From Novosphingobium sp. MW5 (lineage in GTDB: Bacteria; Pseudomonadota; Alphaproteobacteria; Sphingomonadales; Sphingomonadaceae), in NCBI GenBank assembly GCA_025938935.1, contig JAPCWB010000001.1, positions 1,240,001 to 1,304,000 of the forward strand: DNA of 64,000 bases, written 5' to 3'. Shown here one piece after another: positions 1 through 8,023 of the stretch. The notes beneath the pieces were generated by a model, which worked only from the letters and a program-made list of their open reading frames with translations, was not told the origin of the DNA and made no database searches. Position numbers and translations under genes: made by a program. The first letter of the stretch is position 1; each line of letters opens with the position of its first letter.

Positions 1-894
1 ACGCGGCGTGACGGGCGCTGGCTGGAGCGTCTGTCGCTGATGTTCTGCCTGCTGGCGCTCAGCGTCGATGCAGCGGATTCGGCCTTCGACCTGTCGTTCC
101 CGTTCGTGCGCGATCTGCCGCTGACCTTCTATTCGGCCGGTCCGGCCGGCCTGTTCCTTGGCTTGGGCATCGTCGCCTCGATCGCCCGCGAGGCCAGCGA
201 GGCGCGGCGGACTGTCATGCAGTCGAACCAGATCCTTGCGGCAAGGCTTGAAGAGCAGGATGCCGAACTGGCGCGCAGCTATGACGCGCAGAAGCAGATG
301 CTCCAGCGCCAGGTCGTGCTGGAAGAGCGCCAGCGCATCGTCCGCGACATGCATGATGGGATCGGCGGACAATTGCTCGGCCTGATGATGCAGGTGCGCG
401 GCGGGGCGACCGAGGCGAAGGTTATCGAGCAAGGCCTGCAATCCAGCATTGCGGACCTGCGCCTGATCGTCGATTCGATGGACACGGCGGAAGAGGGACT
501 GGCGGAAACGCTGCGTTCGTTCGAGCACCGCGTGCGCGCGCAGGTGGAAGCCGCCGGTATTACTTTCACTGTCCGCCACGGGCTGGAGGAAGACCAGCCG
601 GGGCCGGGGCCGCGGCCCACGTTGCAGATCCTGCGCGTCCTGCAGGAAGCGGTTACCAACGCAATGCGGCATTCCGGCGCGCGTGAAATTTCGCTTACCA
701 GCCGCAGCCTGCCTGACCGGGCCATCGAGATCGAGGTCGCCGATGACGGGCGCGGACTCCCGGCGGAGATCAAGGGCGGACGCGGCCTCACCAGCATGCG
801 CAGCCGCGCCGAAGCCATCGGCGGCGCGCTCCACGTCCATAGCGGCGAGCGCGGCACCTCGGTCCGCCTAAGCCTGAGCCTCCAGGCAGACTGA
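1..894 (+). CDS. Sensor histidine kinase, NarX/DesK type (5' end outside window)
   Basis: The reading frame is open from the first base, so the start codon lies before the window. The visible part begins in a hydrophobic, membrane-like stretch, continues as a coiled segment rich in Glu/Gln (about 180-330), then gives the HisKA_3 motif ERQRIVRDMHDGIGGQL. The phospho-acceptor His codon is at 352-354. The ATP-binding HATPase_c domain follows, with an N-box-like AVTNAMRHSGA and the G-box ADDGRGLP. This family autophosphorylates on His and passes phosphate to a LuxR/NarL-type response regulator; no regulator gene is visible here, so it is probably to the left. The signal sensed cannot be told from this fragment. 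Family assignment is firm, specificity unknown. Confidence 0.9.
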   Translation, partial: TRRDGRWLERLSLMFCLLALSVDAADSAFDLSFPFVRDLPLTFYSAGPAGLFLGLGIVASIAREASEARRTVMQSNQILAARLEEQDAELARSYDAQKQMLQRQVVLEERQRIVRDMHDGIGGQLLGLMMQVRGGATEAKVIEQGLQSSIADLRLIVDSMDTAEEGLAETLRSFEHRVRAQVEAAGITFTVRHGLEEDQPGPGPRPTLQILRVLQEAVTNAMRHSGAREISLTSRSLPDRAIEIEVADDGRGLPAEIKGGRGLTSMRSRAEAIGGALHVHSGERGTSVRLSLSLQAD

Positions 895-988
895 TTTTCC
901 ATGCTGCCATCCCTGCATTTGCGGGGAGTGCCGTGCGCCGCGCTGCGGCGCACATTCCGGTCATAGTGAAGGCGGGAGAGTGGTTGCG

Positions 989-1917
989 ATGCGGCAGGCG
1001 ACATGGGTGAGTGTTGCGCTGGTCATGGCCCTTGTTCAAATGACGGCCAGCGCACAGGAGCGCAGAGGCGGGGAGGCTCCCCCTCGGCATCGGCGCAGCG
1101 CCCCCTCCCACCCGAGCCGGTCAAGCGGACCTGGGATTTCACCAGGCGCTTTGGCATCATCAACCTTGGTGGTCGCGGCGGCTGCGGGGCGGATGCGGAG
1201 CAGGCCAAGGCCGCGCTCGACGCGTCGAACCGGCTCCTAGAAGAATTCCTGAGTGGACCTGCCGATGCCAAAAAGCTTGGGCTGGAACGCAAGAACTATC
1301 TGGCGCAAGTGCTGGGCGCCGGCCCCTCCATCGATACTTATCTCACCGCTTTTAACAACGTCGGAAAACGCGGCCCGGACGGCTATGTCCCCTCGGCCGA
1401 GCAGGATCTGTGCAACGCCAGGGGACAACACCTCAGCGTGCTTGCTGTGCGTGACGGGCTTGCCGGCATTGCACGGCTCTATCCCGACATGAACGAAGCG
1501 CAAGTTGCGCTCGCCCAGGCTAACGCAGCGCTGACAAAGATGGGCGGCGAGGAATCGGCGACGCAGATGGTGAGCCGCAACCGCTCTGGCTCGCTGGCAT
1601 CGGTACGCCTGAAACCCGCCTTGTCGAACAACCCGCAATGGATTGCAGGCTTCCGCAGCGCCTTTCCCCGTCTTGTGCCAGGGCAGACGGTCATGAAGAT
1701 CCACCCCTACAGCGCCAATTGGTACGTGCATAAGAACGAGACCACATCCTATCCGGAATATCGCCAGATTGGCGCATGGGTGGCGGCGAAAAAGGCCGAT
1801 GGCACCTGCTGGATCCATTCGGTGGATCTTTGGCAAAACTTCACTGGTTCGGGATTTGATAGCGGCGAGTACAAACTTGGCGGGCCGCCACAACAGATAC
1901 GTTGCGAGAATTTGTGA
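989..1917 (+). pseudogene. Secreted protein of unknown function, reading frame shifted near its signal peptide
   Basis: A good signal peptide (MRQATWVSVALVMALVQM, then ASAQ) starts at the ATG at 989, about 8 bases after a GGGAGAG ribosome site. It is in a different frame from the remaining roughly 275 residues, which run uninterrupted to the stop at 1917. One extra C in the C5 run at 1079-1083 joins the two frames into a 309-residue protein reading ...GGEAPPSASAQRPLPPEPVKR.... The mature part has scattered Cys residues and no family I recognise. Without the correction the gene could only start at an internal codon and would lack an export signal. I regard it as an intact gene with a one-base sequence error, less likely a genuine mutant. 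Confidence 0.6.
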
Positions 1918-2343
1918 CAGGCAGAAATGCGACGGCTAACGGGAAAAACTGGGCCCCATGTCTAACTCGTATTCCCTCTGAGCAGTCTGGACGCGGCATT
2001 CGTGTCGTTAGATGTTGGCCAAATTGCAGCTCGAACTGGAAAGGGGCGGTGTCTAGGGAGGGGCAATCTTCCGATCCAGAATTAGGCCGGCGGCGAGCAT
2101 TCCTTACGAAATGCAATCACGTGTCAGGGTCTCCCAAAATGGAAACCCATTGAATCCTGCCACCCTTCAGGCGCCTTGGCCATTTGTAAAAGCAGCCATC
2201 CGACGCTCAAGAACACCACGGCTGACCAAGAATACGCAGCGATCACTTTGCCTCCAATCGCTGCAATCTTGGCTGAGCGCGATTAAGAGAACATCCCTCC
2301 ATCAGGGGGGATCGGCGAAGTTTAAGGCAGCTACAGATGGATG

Positions 2344-2359
2344 ATGGGCGTTATGTGAA
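2344..2359 (+). repeat. 16-bp direct repeat, copy 1
   Basis: ATGGGCGTTATGTGAA occurs here and again, exactly, at 29803-29818. Each copy lies upstream of an accessory DNA methyltransferase module, about 1 kb before the gene at 3317 and 0.65 kb before the gene at 30461. Function unknown. Confidence 0.55.
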
Positions 2360-2607
2360 GGGGGCGTTCCATAGCGGCTGTTCTCGCTGACTTACTGGAC
2401 TTAGGGGTAGATATTTTAGACTGAATGGTGCGCGACGCAGTCCCAAGCGCACTGCGCTCTGCGCGTGATTTCCCTGTTCAACGGGAATTTACAGGGAAAA
2501 TAGCAAGAAATGCGGCATTTGGTGCGCGCCCGACGTTCTTCTAACCCGCAGAAAACCGCCATCTTACGGTCCAAATTCCCTTCACACGGAACAGGGAAAT
2601 CGTTTCT

Positions 2608-2657
2608 GCATAACAGGGAATTCAAACCTCGATCCGGCGCATAACTGGGAATTCAAA
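2608..2657 (+). repeat. Two direct copies of GCATAAC(A/T)GGGAATTCAAA
   Basis: Copies at 2608-2626 and 2639-2657 differ at one base and are 31 bases apart. They sit just before the YGGGAY array and share its GGGA core. More distant GGGAA/TTCCC motifs lie at about 2470-2600. They may belong to the same protein-binding region. Confidence 0.6.
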
Positions 2658-2688
2658 TCCCCCGGTCTGCCCAGGATGGCCCGTTACA

Positions 2689-2880
2689 TGGGATTTTACC
2701 CTGCTTAGATGGGATTCACCTGTGGTTGCGTGGGATTTGAAACGCCAAAATGGGATTTCGATCGCTTGCGTGGGATCGGCGGAGCTGATCGCGGGATTGG
2801 AAGCGCCTATGGTGGGACGCGAACTGCCTATCGCGGGATGGGAAGCGCTTTCGTGGGACCGTTAGGCACCTGCGTGGGAT
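2689..2880 (+). repeat. Phased degenerate tandem array, ten YGGGAY cores every 20-21 bp
   Basis: Cores start at 2689, 2710, 2731, 2751, 2771, 2792, 2813, 2834, 2854 and 2875, giving spacings of 21, 21, 20, 20, 21, 21, 21, 20 and 21 bases. Later units share a wider consensus near YGGGAYnGAAGCGCCTATCG, while early units keep only the core. All copies have the same orientation and, at two helical turns per unit, face the same side of the DNA. This is expected of a multi-site protein-binding array (transposase end, iteron or centromere type), not of a CRISPR, whose units are longer. Which protein binds is unknown. Confidence 0.75.
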
Positions 2881-3201
2881 GAACGCGGGACGAGCCGGGG
2901 AAGGGCGAGCAGGCGTGGCGGCAGGGAAGCGCGACCTGGCTTTTCAGGCCCCGCGAATCACTTGCTCCACTGTGCTGAGCCGGCGCGCGCGACGTGCGCA
3001 TTTTTGTGTTCCCGTTACTTGGAGGCGCTTTAGCTAGAACAGGGCCAATTTGAGTTCCGGTTGATATATCTGGAAAGGAGAAAACTTTTTTCGCCGTTCT
3101 TCCCGCATTTGCACTGCGGTCTGATGCGCCGATCGCGTTATTACTGTCGTCTCGAAATTTACAGTATTAAATAAATTCCAAGTATTGTCAAGTCACGAAC
3201 C

Positions 3202-3231
3202 TCTAAGAGGGTTCTAAGAGGGTTCTAAGAA
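3202..3231 (+). repeat. Short tandem repeat TCTAAGAGGGT x2.7
   Basis: Two full copies (3202-3212, 3213-3223) and a partial third lie about 90 bases before the methyltransferase start. They could be regulatory; nothing else is known. Confidence 0.55.
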
Positions 3232-3316
3232 GCTCGATTTGGACTTGTTTGGCAGGATTGATGCTAAAGTATTAAATTTTGTAACTTTCTGCACAATCGC
3301 AGTGCAGGAGGAATGA

Positions 3317-4657
3317 ATGAACCACCCCAAGCCCATCGTCCATGACAAGCTGGTCATGCGGCCCATAGCGGGCCTGAAGAATGCCAAGCGCAATGCGCGG
3401 GTCCATCCGCGCAAGCAGGTCAAGCAGATCGCCAACTGTATCGAACGCTTCGGATTCACTAGTCCGATGCTGGTCGATGATGACGGGCGTATCGTTGCCG
3501 GCCACGGTCGGGTTGAAGCGGCCAAGCTGATCGGCATGACGGAAGTGCCGGTGATCTGCCTTCGCGATCTCAGTGCCAGGGATCTCAAAGCCTATGCGCT
3601 CGCCGACAATAAGCTCGCGCTTAATGCAAACTGGGACCCTGAGATCCTGGCGCTGGAGTTTCAGGACCTCATCGAGCTTGACGAGGATCTGGAGATCACC
3701 GGCTTCGCCTTGGCCGAGATAGATGCGCTGCTCGATGCGGCGAGGGAAGGGGATACGGATGCGCGCGATGCGCCCGAGGATGTTGTTCCTGAGCCCGGCA
3801 AGGTCACGGTCAGCCGTGCAGGTGACGTTTGGGAATTGGGCCGGCACCGTCTGCTCTGCGGCGATGCCCGGGCGCCGGAGGACTATCGCGAACTGATGCG
3901 CGGCGACGTTGCGGCAATCGTGTTTACCGACCCGCCGTACAATGTCCCGATCGATGGCCAAGTCTGCGGGCTGGGTTCGGTGCAGCACCGCGAGTTCGCC
4001 ATGGCGAGCGGTGAGATGAGCTCGAGTGAGTTCACGGCTTTCCTCGGGCTCGCGCTCACCAACATGGTGCAGCATCTGGTTTCCGGCTCGATACTCTATG
4101 TCTGCATGGACTGGCGGCACATGCGTGAGCTATGCGAGGCAGGCGAGGACTGTGCGCTTGAGCTCAAGAACCTGGTGGTCTGGAACAAGACCAATGGGGG
4201 CATGGGCGCCTTCTATCGCTCCGAGCATGAACTGATCTTCGTGTTCAAGTTTGGCGAAGCGCCCCATGTCAACAGCTTCGGGCTTGGCGAGACCGGGCGT
4301 TATCGCACCAATGTCTGGGATTACCCCGGGATCAGCAGCAGGTCTGCCACCCGCCAGGCCGAGCTTGCGATGCATCCGAAGGTAAAGCCTGCGGCGCTCG
4401 TCGCTGATGCACTTCGCGACTGTTCGAAGCGCGCCGACATCGTCCTTGATCCCTTTGCGGGATCGGGGACCACCCTGATCGCCGCGCAGATGACCGGGCG
4501 TAGTGCCCGGCTGATCGAGTTCGATCCTGCCTACTGCGACACCATCATCCGCCGGTTCGAAGCCTACACCGGCAAGGAGGCTCGCCTTGCCGGCACCGGG
4601 GAGACGTTCGGGGCGAAAGAACTTCTCATCACCGCAAAGGAACAAGGCAATGGCTGA
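3317..4657 (+). CDS. ParB N-terminal domain - DNA modification methyltransferase fusion
   Basis: 446 residues. The first ~120 form a ParB/Srx-type nuclease-like domain (GRIVAGHGRVEAAKLIG, then ALADNKLALNANWD). From ~150 onward it is an amino-methyltransferase of the D12/N4-N6 class. The catalytic motif TDPPYNVPIDG is encoded near 3929 and the AdoMet-binding motif DPFAGSGTTLIAA near 4448; this motif order is that of beta-class enzymes. It should methylate adenine or N4-cytosine in an unknown target; no restriction nuclease is adjacent, so it is orphan-like. Such ParB-methylase fusions are common in prophages and integrative elements. AGGAGG at 3306-3311 supports the start. The next gene begins inside its last codons, so the two are translationally coupled. 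Confidence 0.92.
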   Translation: MNHPKPIVHDKLVMRPIAGLKNAKRNARVHPRKQVKQIANCIERFGFTSPMLVDDDGRIVAGHGRVEAAKLIGMTEVPVICLRDLSARDLKAYALADNKLALNANWDPEILALEFQDLIELDEDLEITGFALAEIDALLDAAREGDTDARDAPEDVVPEPGKVTVSRAGDVWELGRHRLLCGDARAPEDYRELMRGDVAAIVFTDPPYNVPIDGQVCGLGSVQHREFAMASGEMSSSEFTAFLGLALTNMVQHLVSGSILYVCMDWRHMRELCEAGEDCALELKNLVVWNKTNGGMGAFYRSEHELIFVFKFGEAPHVNSFGLGETGRYRTNVWDYPGISSRSATRQAELAMHPKVKPAALVADALRDCSKRADIVLDPFAGSGTTLIAAQMTGRSARLIEFDPAYCDTIIRRFEAYTGKEARLAGTGETFGAKELLITAKEQGNG

Positions 4658-5519
4658 AGATCGCAAGCCCAAGGGCCAGGACGACGACGCAGTTGGCTAT
4701 GGCAAGCCGCCCAGGAGCGGGCAGATCAAGAAGGGTGAGATCAGAAACCTGAAAGGTCGCCCTCGCAAGGCGAAGGCCAAGCCGCTTGTCGTCCCGCAAT
4801 ATCTTCCTACCCAGAAGGCCATCCGAAAGAGCGGACAGCGAGTCCACCAGGTTAAGGTCAACGGCGAGGTGACCGAGATGAGCGGATACGATGCAGCTAT
4901 GAATGTGTTGTTCCAGATGGCACTCAAGGGCGGGCCAATGGCCATGCGCCTCTATCTCTCACTGCAGAGGGAAGAGGATGCGCGCCAAGCTGTTCGGCAA
5001 GAAGGCAGCTTTGAGTTCTGGAAAGACTATCACCCCAAAGCCAAAGCCGAGGTCAAAGCTGCCCAAGCAGCAGGTGATCCAGAACCTGACCTGGTTCCCC
5101 ATCCGGATGACATTGTATTGGACTACGAAGACCGGCGTGTCCGCTTCAATGGCCCCATCGATGAAGAGGAAAATGGCCATTACCTCGAGCAGCGGCGCAT
5201 CGCGCTGTTGTGCTGGGAGATGACACTCTACACCCAGGAGCAGGACAAGCTGGATCCGGACGACTTCAACAACTCGAAGATCGGGTTCTGGATGCTCAAT
5301 TACCTCATCAGGTTCATCATGCTGCCGGTGAGGATGCGCCACCCGACCAAGAAGGAAGAACTCGCCGTGATCAACCGCGGTGCAGGCTGGCTCAAGGGGT
5401 GGGAGGACTATCTCATTTCGCAGTGCAAGTCCGCAGGGCTGCCATTCCGGGAGCGCGGGACGGTATGGCCGACGATGACGGTCGGGGAACTTGGATTGGA
5501 GAGGTTGTTGGTGACTTAG
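4650..5519 (+). CDS. DUF5681 domain protein
   Basis: 289 residues. The N-terminal part carries the DUF5681 signature VGYGKPPRSGQIKKGEIRN followed by LKGRPRKAKAK, a basic, probably nucleic-acid-binding segment. The remainder is highly charged with no other domain I recognise. The ATG at 4650 overlaps the methyltransferase stop (4655-4657) and has AAAGG at 4636-4640, so the two genes form one unit. DUF5681 genes often lie beside phage terminase or DNA-modification genes; no terminase is present, so this may be a cargo pair or a prophage remnant. Function unknown. Confidence 0.8.
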   Translation: MAEDRKPKGQDDDAVGYGKPPRSGQIKKGEIRNLKGRPRKAKAKPLVVPQYLPTQKAIRKSGQRVHQVKVNGEVTEMSGYDAAMNVLFQMALKGGPMAMRLYLSLQREEDARQAVRQEGSFEFWKDYHPKAKAEVKAAQAAGDPEPDLVPHPDDIVLDYEDRRVRFNGPIDEEENGHYLEQRRIALLCWEMTLYTQEQDKLDPDDFNNSKIGFWMLNYLIRFIMLPVRMRHPTKKEELAVINRGAGWLKGWEDYLISQCKSAGLPFRERGTVWPTMTVGELGLERLLVT

Positions 5520-5762
5520 TTGGTTTATAAGTTCGTTCCTGAGGCAAACCTCGATTGCCACTGACTAGATGAGAGGTTTGGAGAATATCCTGCCCCGTTT
5601 CACATGGCCGATTTCAAGATTGTTTTCGACGTTAGCTTCCCAATGGTCGTGTGCATAAAGCGTGACTGACAATCGTCGAACGCTTTTGAATAAATGCATA
5701 TGTTGGCTGCTTGCGAGACTCGCGGGGCAGGTTCCGGCGCAGGTTTGCCCCACCACCAAAAC

Positions 5763-7049
5763 TCAATCGATCCTGCGTTCCGCGACGATCGACAGACCGT
5801 AGCCTTCTAGTGCGACTAGCGAATGGTGCGTGTTAGTCAGCAGAATCATGTCATGCACGCCCAGTTCTGCGAGAACCTGCGCACCCACGCCGTAGTCCCG
5901 CAGTTCCTCGATGGGCGCTTCTTCACCGGCGCGGATCTGTTCCTTGATCTCAATCGTGCGAGACATAAGACGCTGCATCGGGCGATTAATGATCACAATT
6001 ACCCCGGTGCCTTCCTCGGCGATGATCTTCATCGAACGCTGCAGCAGGCCAGACCGTTCGCCGATTTCGTTGAAGATGTCGGCGAACATCGACAGCGTGT
6101 GCATGCGGACCAGCGTAGGCTTGGTCGGGTCGATCCGGCCCTTGACGATGGCCATCGTCTCGTCGCCGGTTGCCTTGTTATAGAAGGTGCAGGCCTTCCA
6201 GGTGCCGCCCCATTCACTCTGGAAATCGAGTTCGGCCTTTTTGGTGACGAGATGGTCGTGGCGGCGGCGATAGGTGATGAGATCGCGAATCGTTCCGATC
6301 TTCAGGTCGTGCATGCGCGCAAAGGCGATAAGGTTATCCAGCCGCGCCATTTCACCGTCGTCGCGCATGACTTCACAGATCACGCCGGAAGGATTGAGCC
6401 CGGCCAGCCGCGAGATGTCGACTGCAGCTTCAGTATGGCCAGTGCGCACCAGGACCCCGCCATCGCGGGCCTGCAGCGGGAACACGTGCCCGGGCGACAC
6501 AATATCGGCCTTGGTCTTGGTGCCGTCGATGGCGACCGAGACAGTGCGCGCACGATCGGCGGCGGAGATGCCGGTGGTGATCCCCTCGCGCGCTTCGATC
6601 GAGACTGTGAAGGCAGTACCCAGCGGCGTGCCATTCTCGCGCACCATCGGCTCGAGTTCCAGCTGTTTGCAGCGCTCGCCGGTCAGGGCAAGGCAGATCA
6701 GACCGCGGCCGTGAGTGGCCATGAAATTGATCGAATCCGGGGTCGCCATCTGGGCCGGAATGATCAGATCTCCCTCGTTCTCGCGGTCCTCATCGTCGAC
6801 GAGGATGAACATGCGGCCGTTGCGCGCCTCGTCGATGATCTCTTCGATGGGTACGAGAACACGCCGGTCGTCGTTCGACATCAGGAACCGCTCGAGCTTG
6901 CCTAGGGTCTCTGCCGTCGGGTTCCAATGCGGTTCGCCGCAATCGCGCAGGGTATTGGCGTGCAGTCCGGCCGCCCGGGCAAGGCCGGAGCGGCTCATCT
7001 GTCCACTGGTTACGAGGAATGTGACGCGTTCGATGAGATCTTTTGCCAT
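5763..7049 (-). CDS. ribB: 3,4-dihydroxy-2-butanone 4-phosphate synthase with N-terminal HTH domain
   Basis: 428 residues in three parts. Residues 1-60 look like an XRE/Cro-type helix-turn-helix (MSRSGLARAAGLHANTLRD), unusual for RibB. Residues ~65-270 are the synthase, with the Mg-binding acidic loop DDEDRENEGD at ~85-94 and the active-site region ISAADRARTV. It makes the four-carbon unit of riboflavin from ribulose 5-phosphate. Residues ~275-428 resemble GTP cyclohydrolase II but lack the Cys zinc ligands and the CDCG-type motif, so I call it RibB, not bifunctional RibBA. There is no clear ribosome site before the ATG at 7049. A promoter with an internal palindrome lies directly upstream, so self-regulation by the HTH domain is plausible. 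No FMN riboswitch is visible. Confidence 0.93.
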   Translation of the reverse strand: MAKDLIERVTFLVTSGQMSRSGLARAAGLHANTLRDCGEPHWNPTAETLGKLERFLMSNDDRRVLVPIEEIIDEARNGRMFILVDDEDRENEGDLIIPAQMATPDSINFMATHGRGLICLALTGERCKQLELEPMVRENGTPLGTAFTVSIEAREGITTGISAADRARTVSVAIDGTKTKADIVSPGHVFPLQARDGGVLVRTGHTEAAVDISRLAGLNPSGVICEVMRDDGEMARLDNLIAFARMHDLKIGTIRDLITYRRRHDHLVTKKAELDFQSEWGGTWKACTFYNKATGDETMAIVKGRIDPTKPTLVRMHTLSMFADIFNEIGERSGLLQRSMKIIAEEGTGVIVIINRPMQRLMSRTIEIKEQIRAGEEAPIEELRDYGVGAQVLAELGVHDMILLTNTHHSLVALEGYGLSIVAERRID

Positions 7050-7055
7050 TAGGGC

Positions 7056-7084
7056 CTATATTCACATACTGATGTGATTCGCAA
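7056..7084 (-). promoter_or_regulatory. ribB promoter with operator palindrome in the spacer
   Basis: Read on the minus strand, TTGCGA (7084-7079) and ATATAG (7061-7056) are separated by exactly 17 bases, good sigma70 geometry. The spacer contains TCACATACTGATGTGA (7062-7077, same pattern on either strand), a perfect palindrome with 6-base arms. The -10 box ends only six bases before the ATG at 7049, so the transcript would be leaderless or nearly so. A weaker related site, TTCACATCAGCATGAA, lies at 7135-7150. A protein bound to the spacer would block RNA polymerase. Confidence 0.6.
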
Positions 7085-7159
7085 GGCAGTTGCGAGTGCC
7101 TTCCGCAATTTTTAGCCGGATTTTGACAAAAGACTTCACATCAGCATGAATGCGGCACC

Positions 7160-8008
7160 TTAGGGGCTAACCAATGGCCGTGCCTCCGGGACCAGTCTGA
7201 CAAGCTCGTCGGCTATCACGGCCGCGAAGAGCGATGATCCGGCCGAGCCAAGGTGTGTGTAGTCAAAAGTTCTGCCAGTCCTCGCGGTGCGCTGGGCGAT
7301 GCCGCTGCTGGCTGGTACTGGCGCACCCGTCGATGAAGGCAACGTCACGCGTTCGATAGAGGCGGCCGCGCCGATCTCCGCGGGCGCCGGTGCCCCCGCA
7401 ACAAGGTTCTGCACAGCAGGCCCCATGGCTTCGATGATCGCAGTGCTCCGGGCATTGAGATCGAGCAGGGGTACCTTCCGCTCAGAAGCGACTTGCCTGA
7501 CAGCGGCTGAATAGTCTGCCAGATCACGCTCCAGTTTGCCGTCCTTCCACTTGCGACGGGTGAGAGGTGTGATCAGCACAGGCATCGCGCCCGCTTGGCG
7601 TACTTCGTCGACGAAGCGAGCGAGGTTCGCGGGAAACTCGGTCCTAAGGTCAGTGGTGCGGCCCGGCTTGCCGGGCTGGTCGTTGTGCCCGAACTGGATC
7701 AACACGAATGTCTGCCGGTATCCCGGAACCTTGGCCTCGGCCATGGCGATGGCCCATGACCCCTCGGCTCGGTAGGATGACGTGCTGCGCCCTGCGCGGG
7801 CAAGGTTCAGGCAGGCTGCGGCATGAGTTACCCGTTCCGCACAGAAGACCGAACCCCAGCCTGAACCCACGGAGGTAGTGGAATCGCCAACGAGGATTAT
7901 CTTCGACGGCGATACCGGGCTCGCCACTTCTGTCCTCGCGACATCCACTGCCGGTTGGGCCAATGCCGGGGCGGAGAGAGTAGCCAGAGCAAGCGCAATG
8001 CGTTTCAT
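7160..8008 (-). CDS. Rhamnogalacturonan acetylesterase-like SGNH hydrolase (CE12)
   Basis: 282 residues with a signal peptide (cleavage near ALAQPA). SGNH blocks: I, VGDSTTSVGSGW (Ser ~43); III, FGHNDQPGKPG; V, DYTHLGSAGSSLFA carrying the Asp/His pair. The GDST variant followed by a GHND block is typical of CE12 enzymes, which remove acetyl groups from rhamnogalacturonan backbones in the periplasm or outside the cell. It is the last gene of a minus-strand run of pectin enzymes (GH106, GH140, CE12), separated from GH140 by about 15 bases. Family confidence is high; exact substrate is inferred from context. Confidence 0.9.
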   Translation of the reverse strand: MKRIALALATLSAPALAQPAVDVARTEVASPVSPSKIILVGDSTTSVGSGWGSVFCAERVTHAAACLNLARAGRSTSSYRAEGSWAIAMAEAKVPGYRQTFVLIQFGHNDQPGKPGRTTDLRTEFPANLARFVDEVRQAGAMPVLITPLTRRKWKDGKLERDLADYSAAVRQVASERKVPLLDLNARSTAIIEAMGPAVQNLVAGAPAPAEIGAAASIERVTLPSSTGAPVPASSGIAQRTARTGRTFDYTHLGSAGSSLFAAVIADELVRLVPEARPLVSP

Positions 8009-8023
8009 CTGAGGGGTTCCAGT

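Larger units (their letters stand above)
1918..3316. other. 1.4 kb non-coding accessory stretch
   Basis: I see no credible gene here; short open frames lack ribosome sites and coding-like composition. The stretch holds a stem-loop (ATCCCTCC at 2293-2300 pairing with GGGGGGAT at 2305-2312), one copy of a 16-base repeat (2344-2359), several AGGGAA motifs in both orientations (2470-2660), a phased YGGGAY array (2689-2880), and an 11-base tandem repeat TCTAAGAGGGT (2.7 copies, 3202-3231). It is more AT-rich than the flanking genes just before the methyltransferase (about 3040-3310). This fits the edge of a horizontally acquired segment; that is inference. Confidence 0.6.

Noticed and set aside
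2689..2880. CRISPR array
   Set aside because: Units are only 20-21 bp with a 6-bp core and no unique spacers; no cas genes are present.
6437..6452. CCAGTGCGC inside ribB as another base insertion
   Set aside because: The ribB frame is intact and family-like across it, so this copy is genuine sequence.
5763..7049. Bifunctional RibBA
   Set aside because: The cyclohydrolase-II-like C-terminal part lacks the Cys zinc ligands and catalytic motif.
7050..7160. FMN riboswitch before ribB
   Set aside because: The space before the start is short and lacks the conserved RFN helices; the promoter ends a few bases from the ATG.
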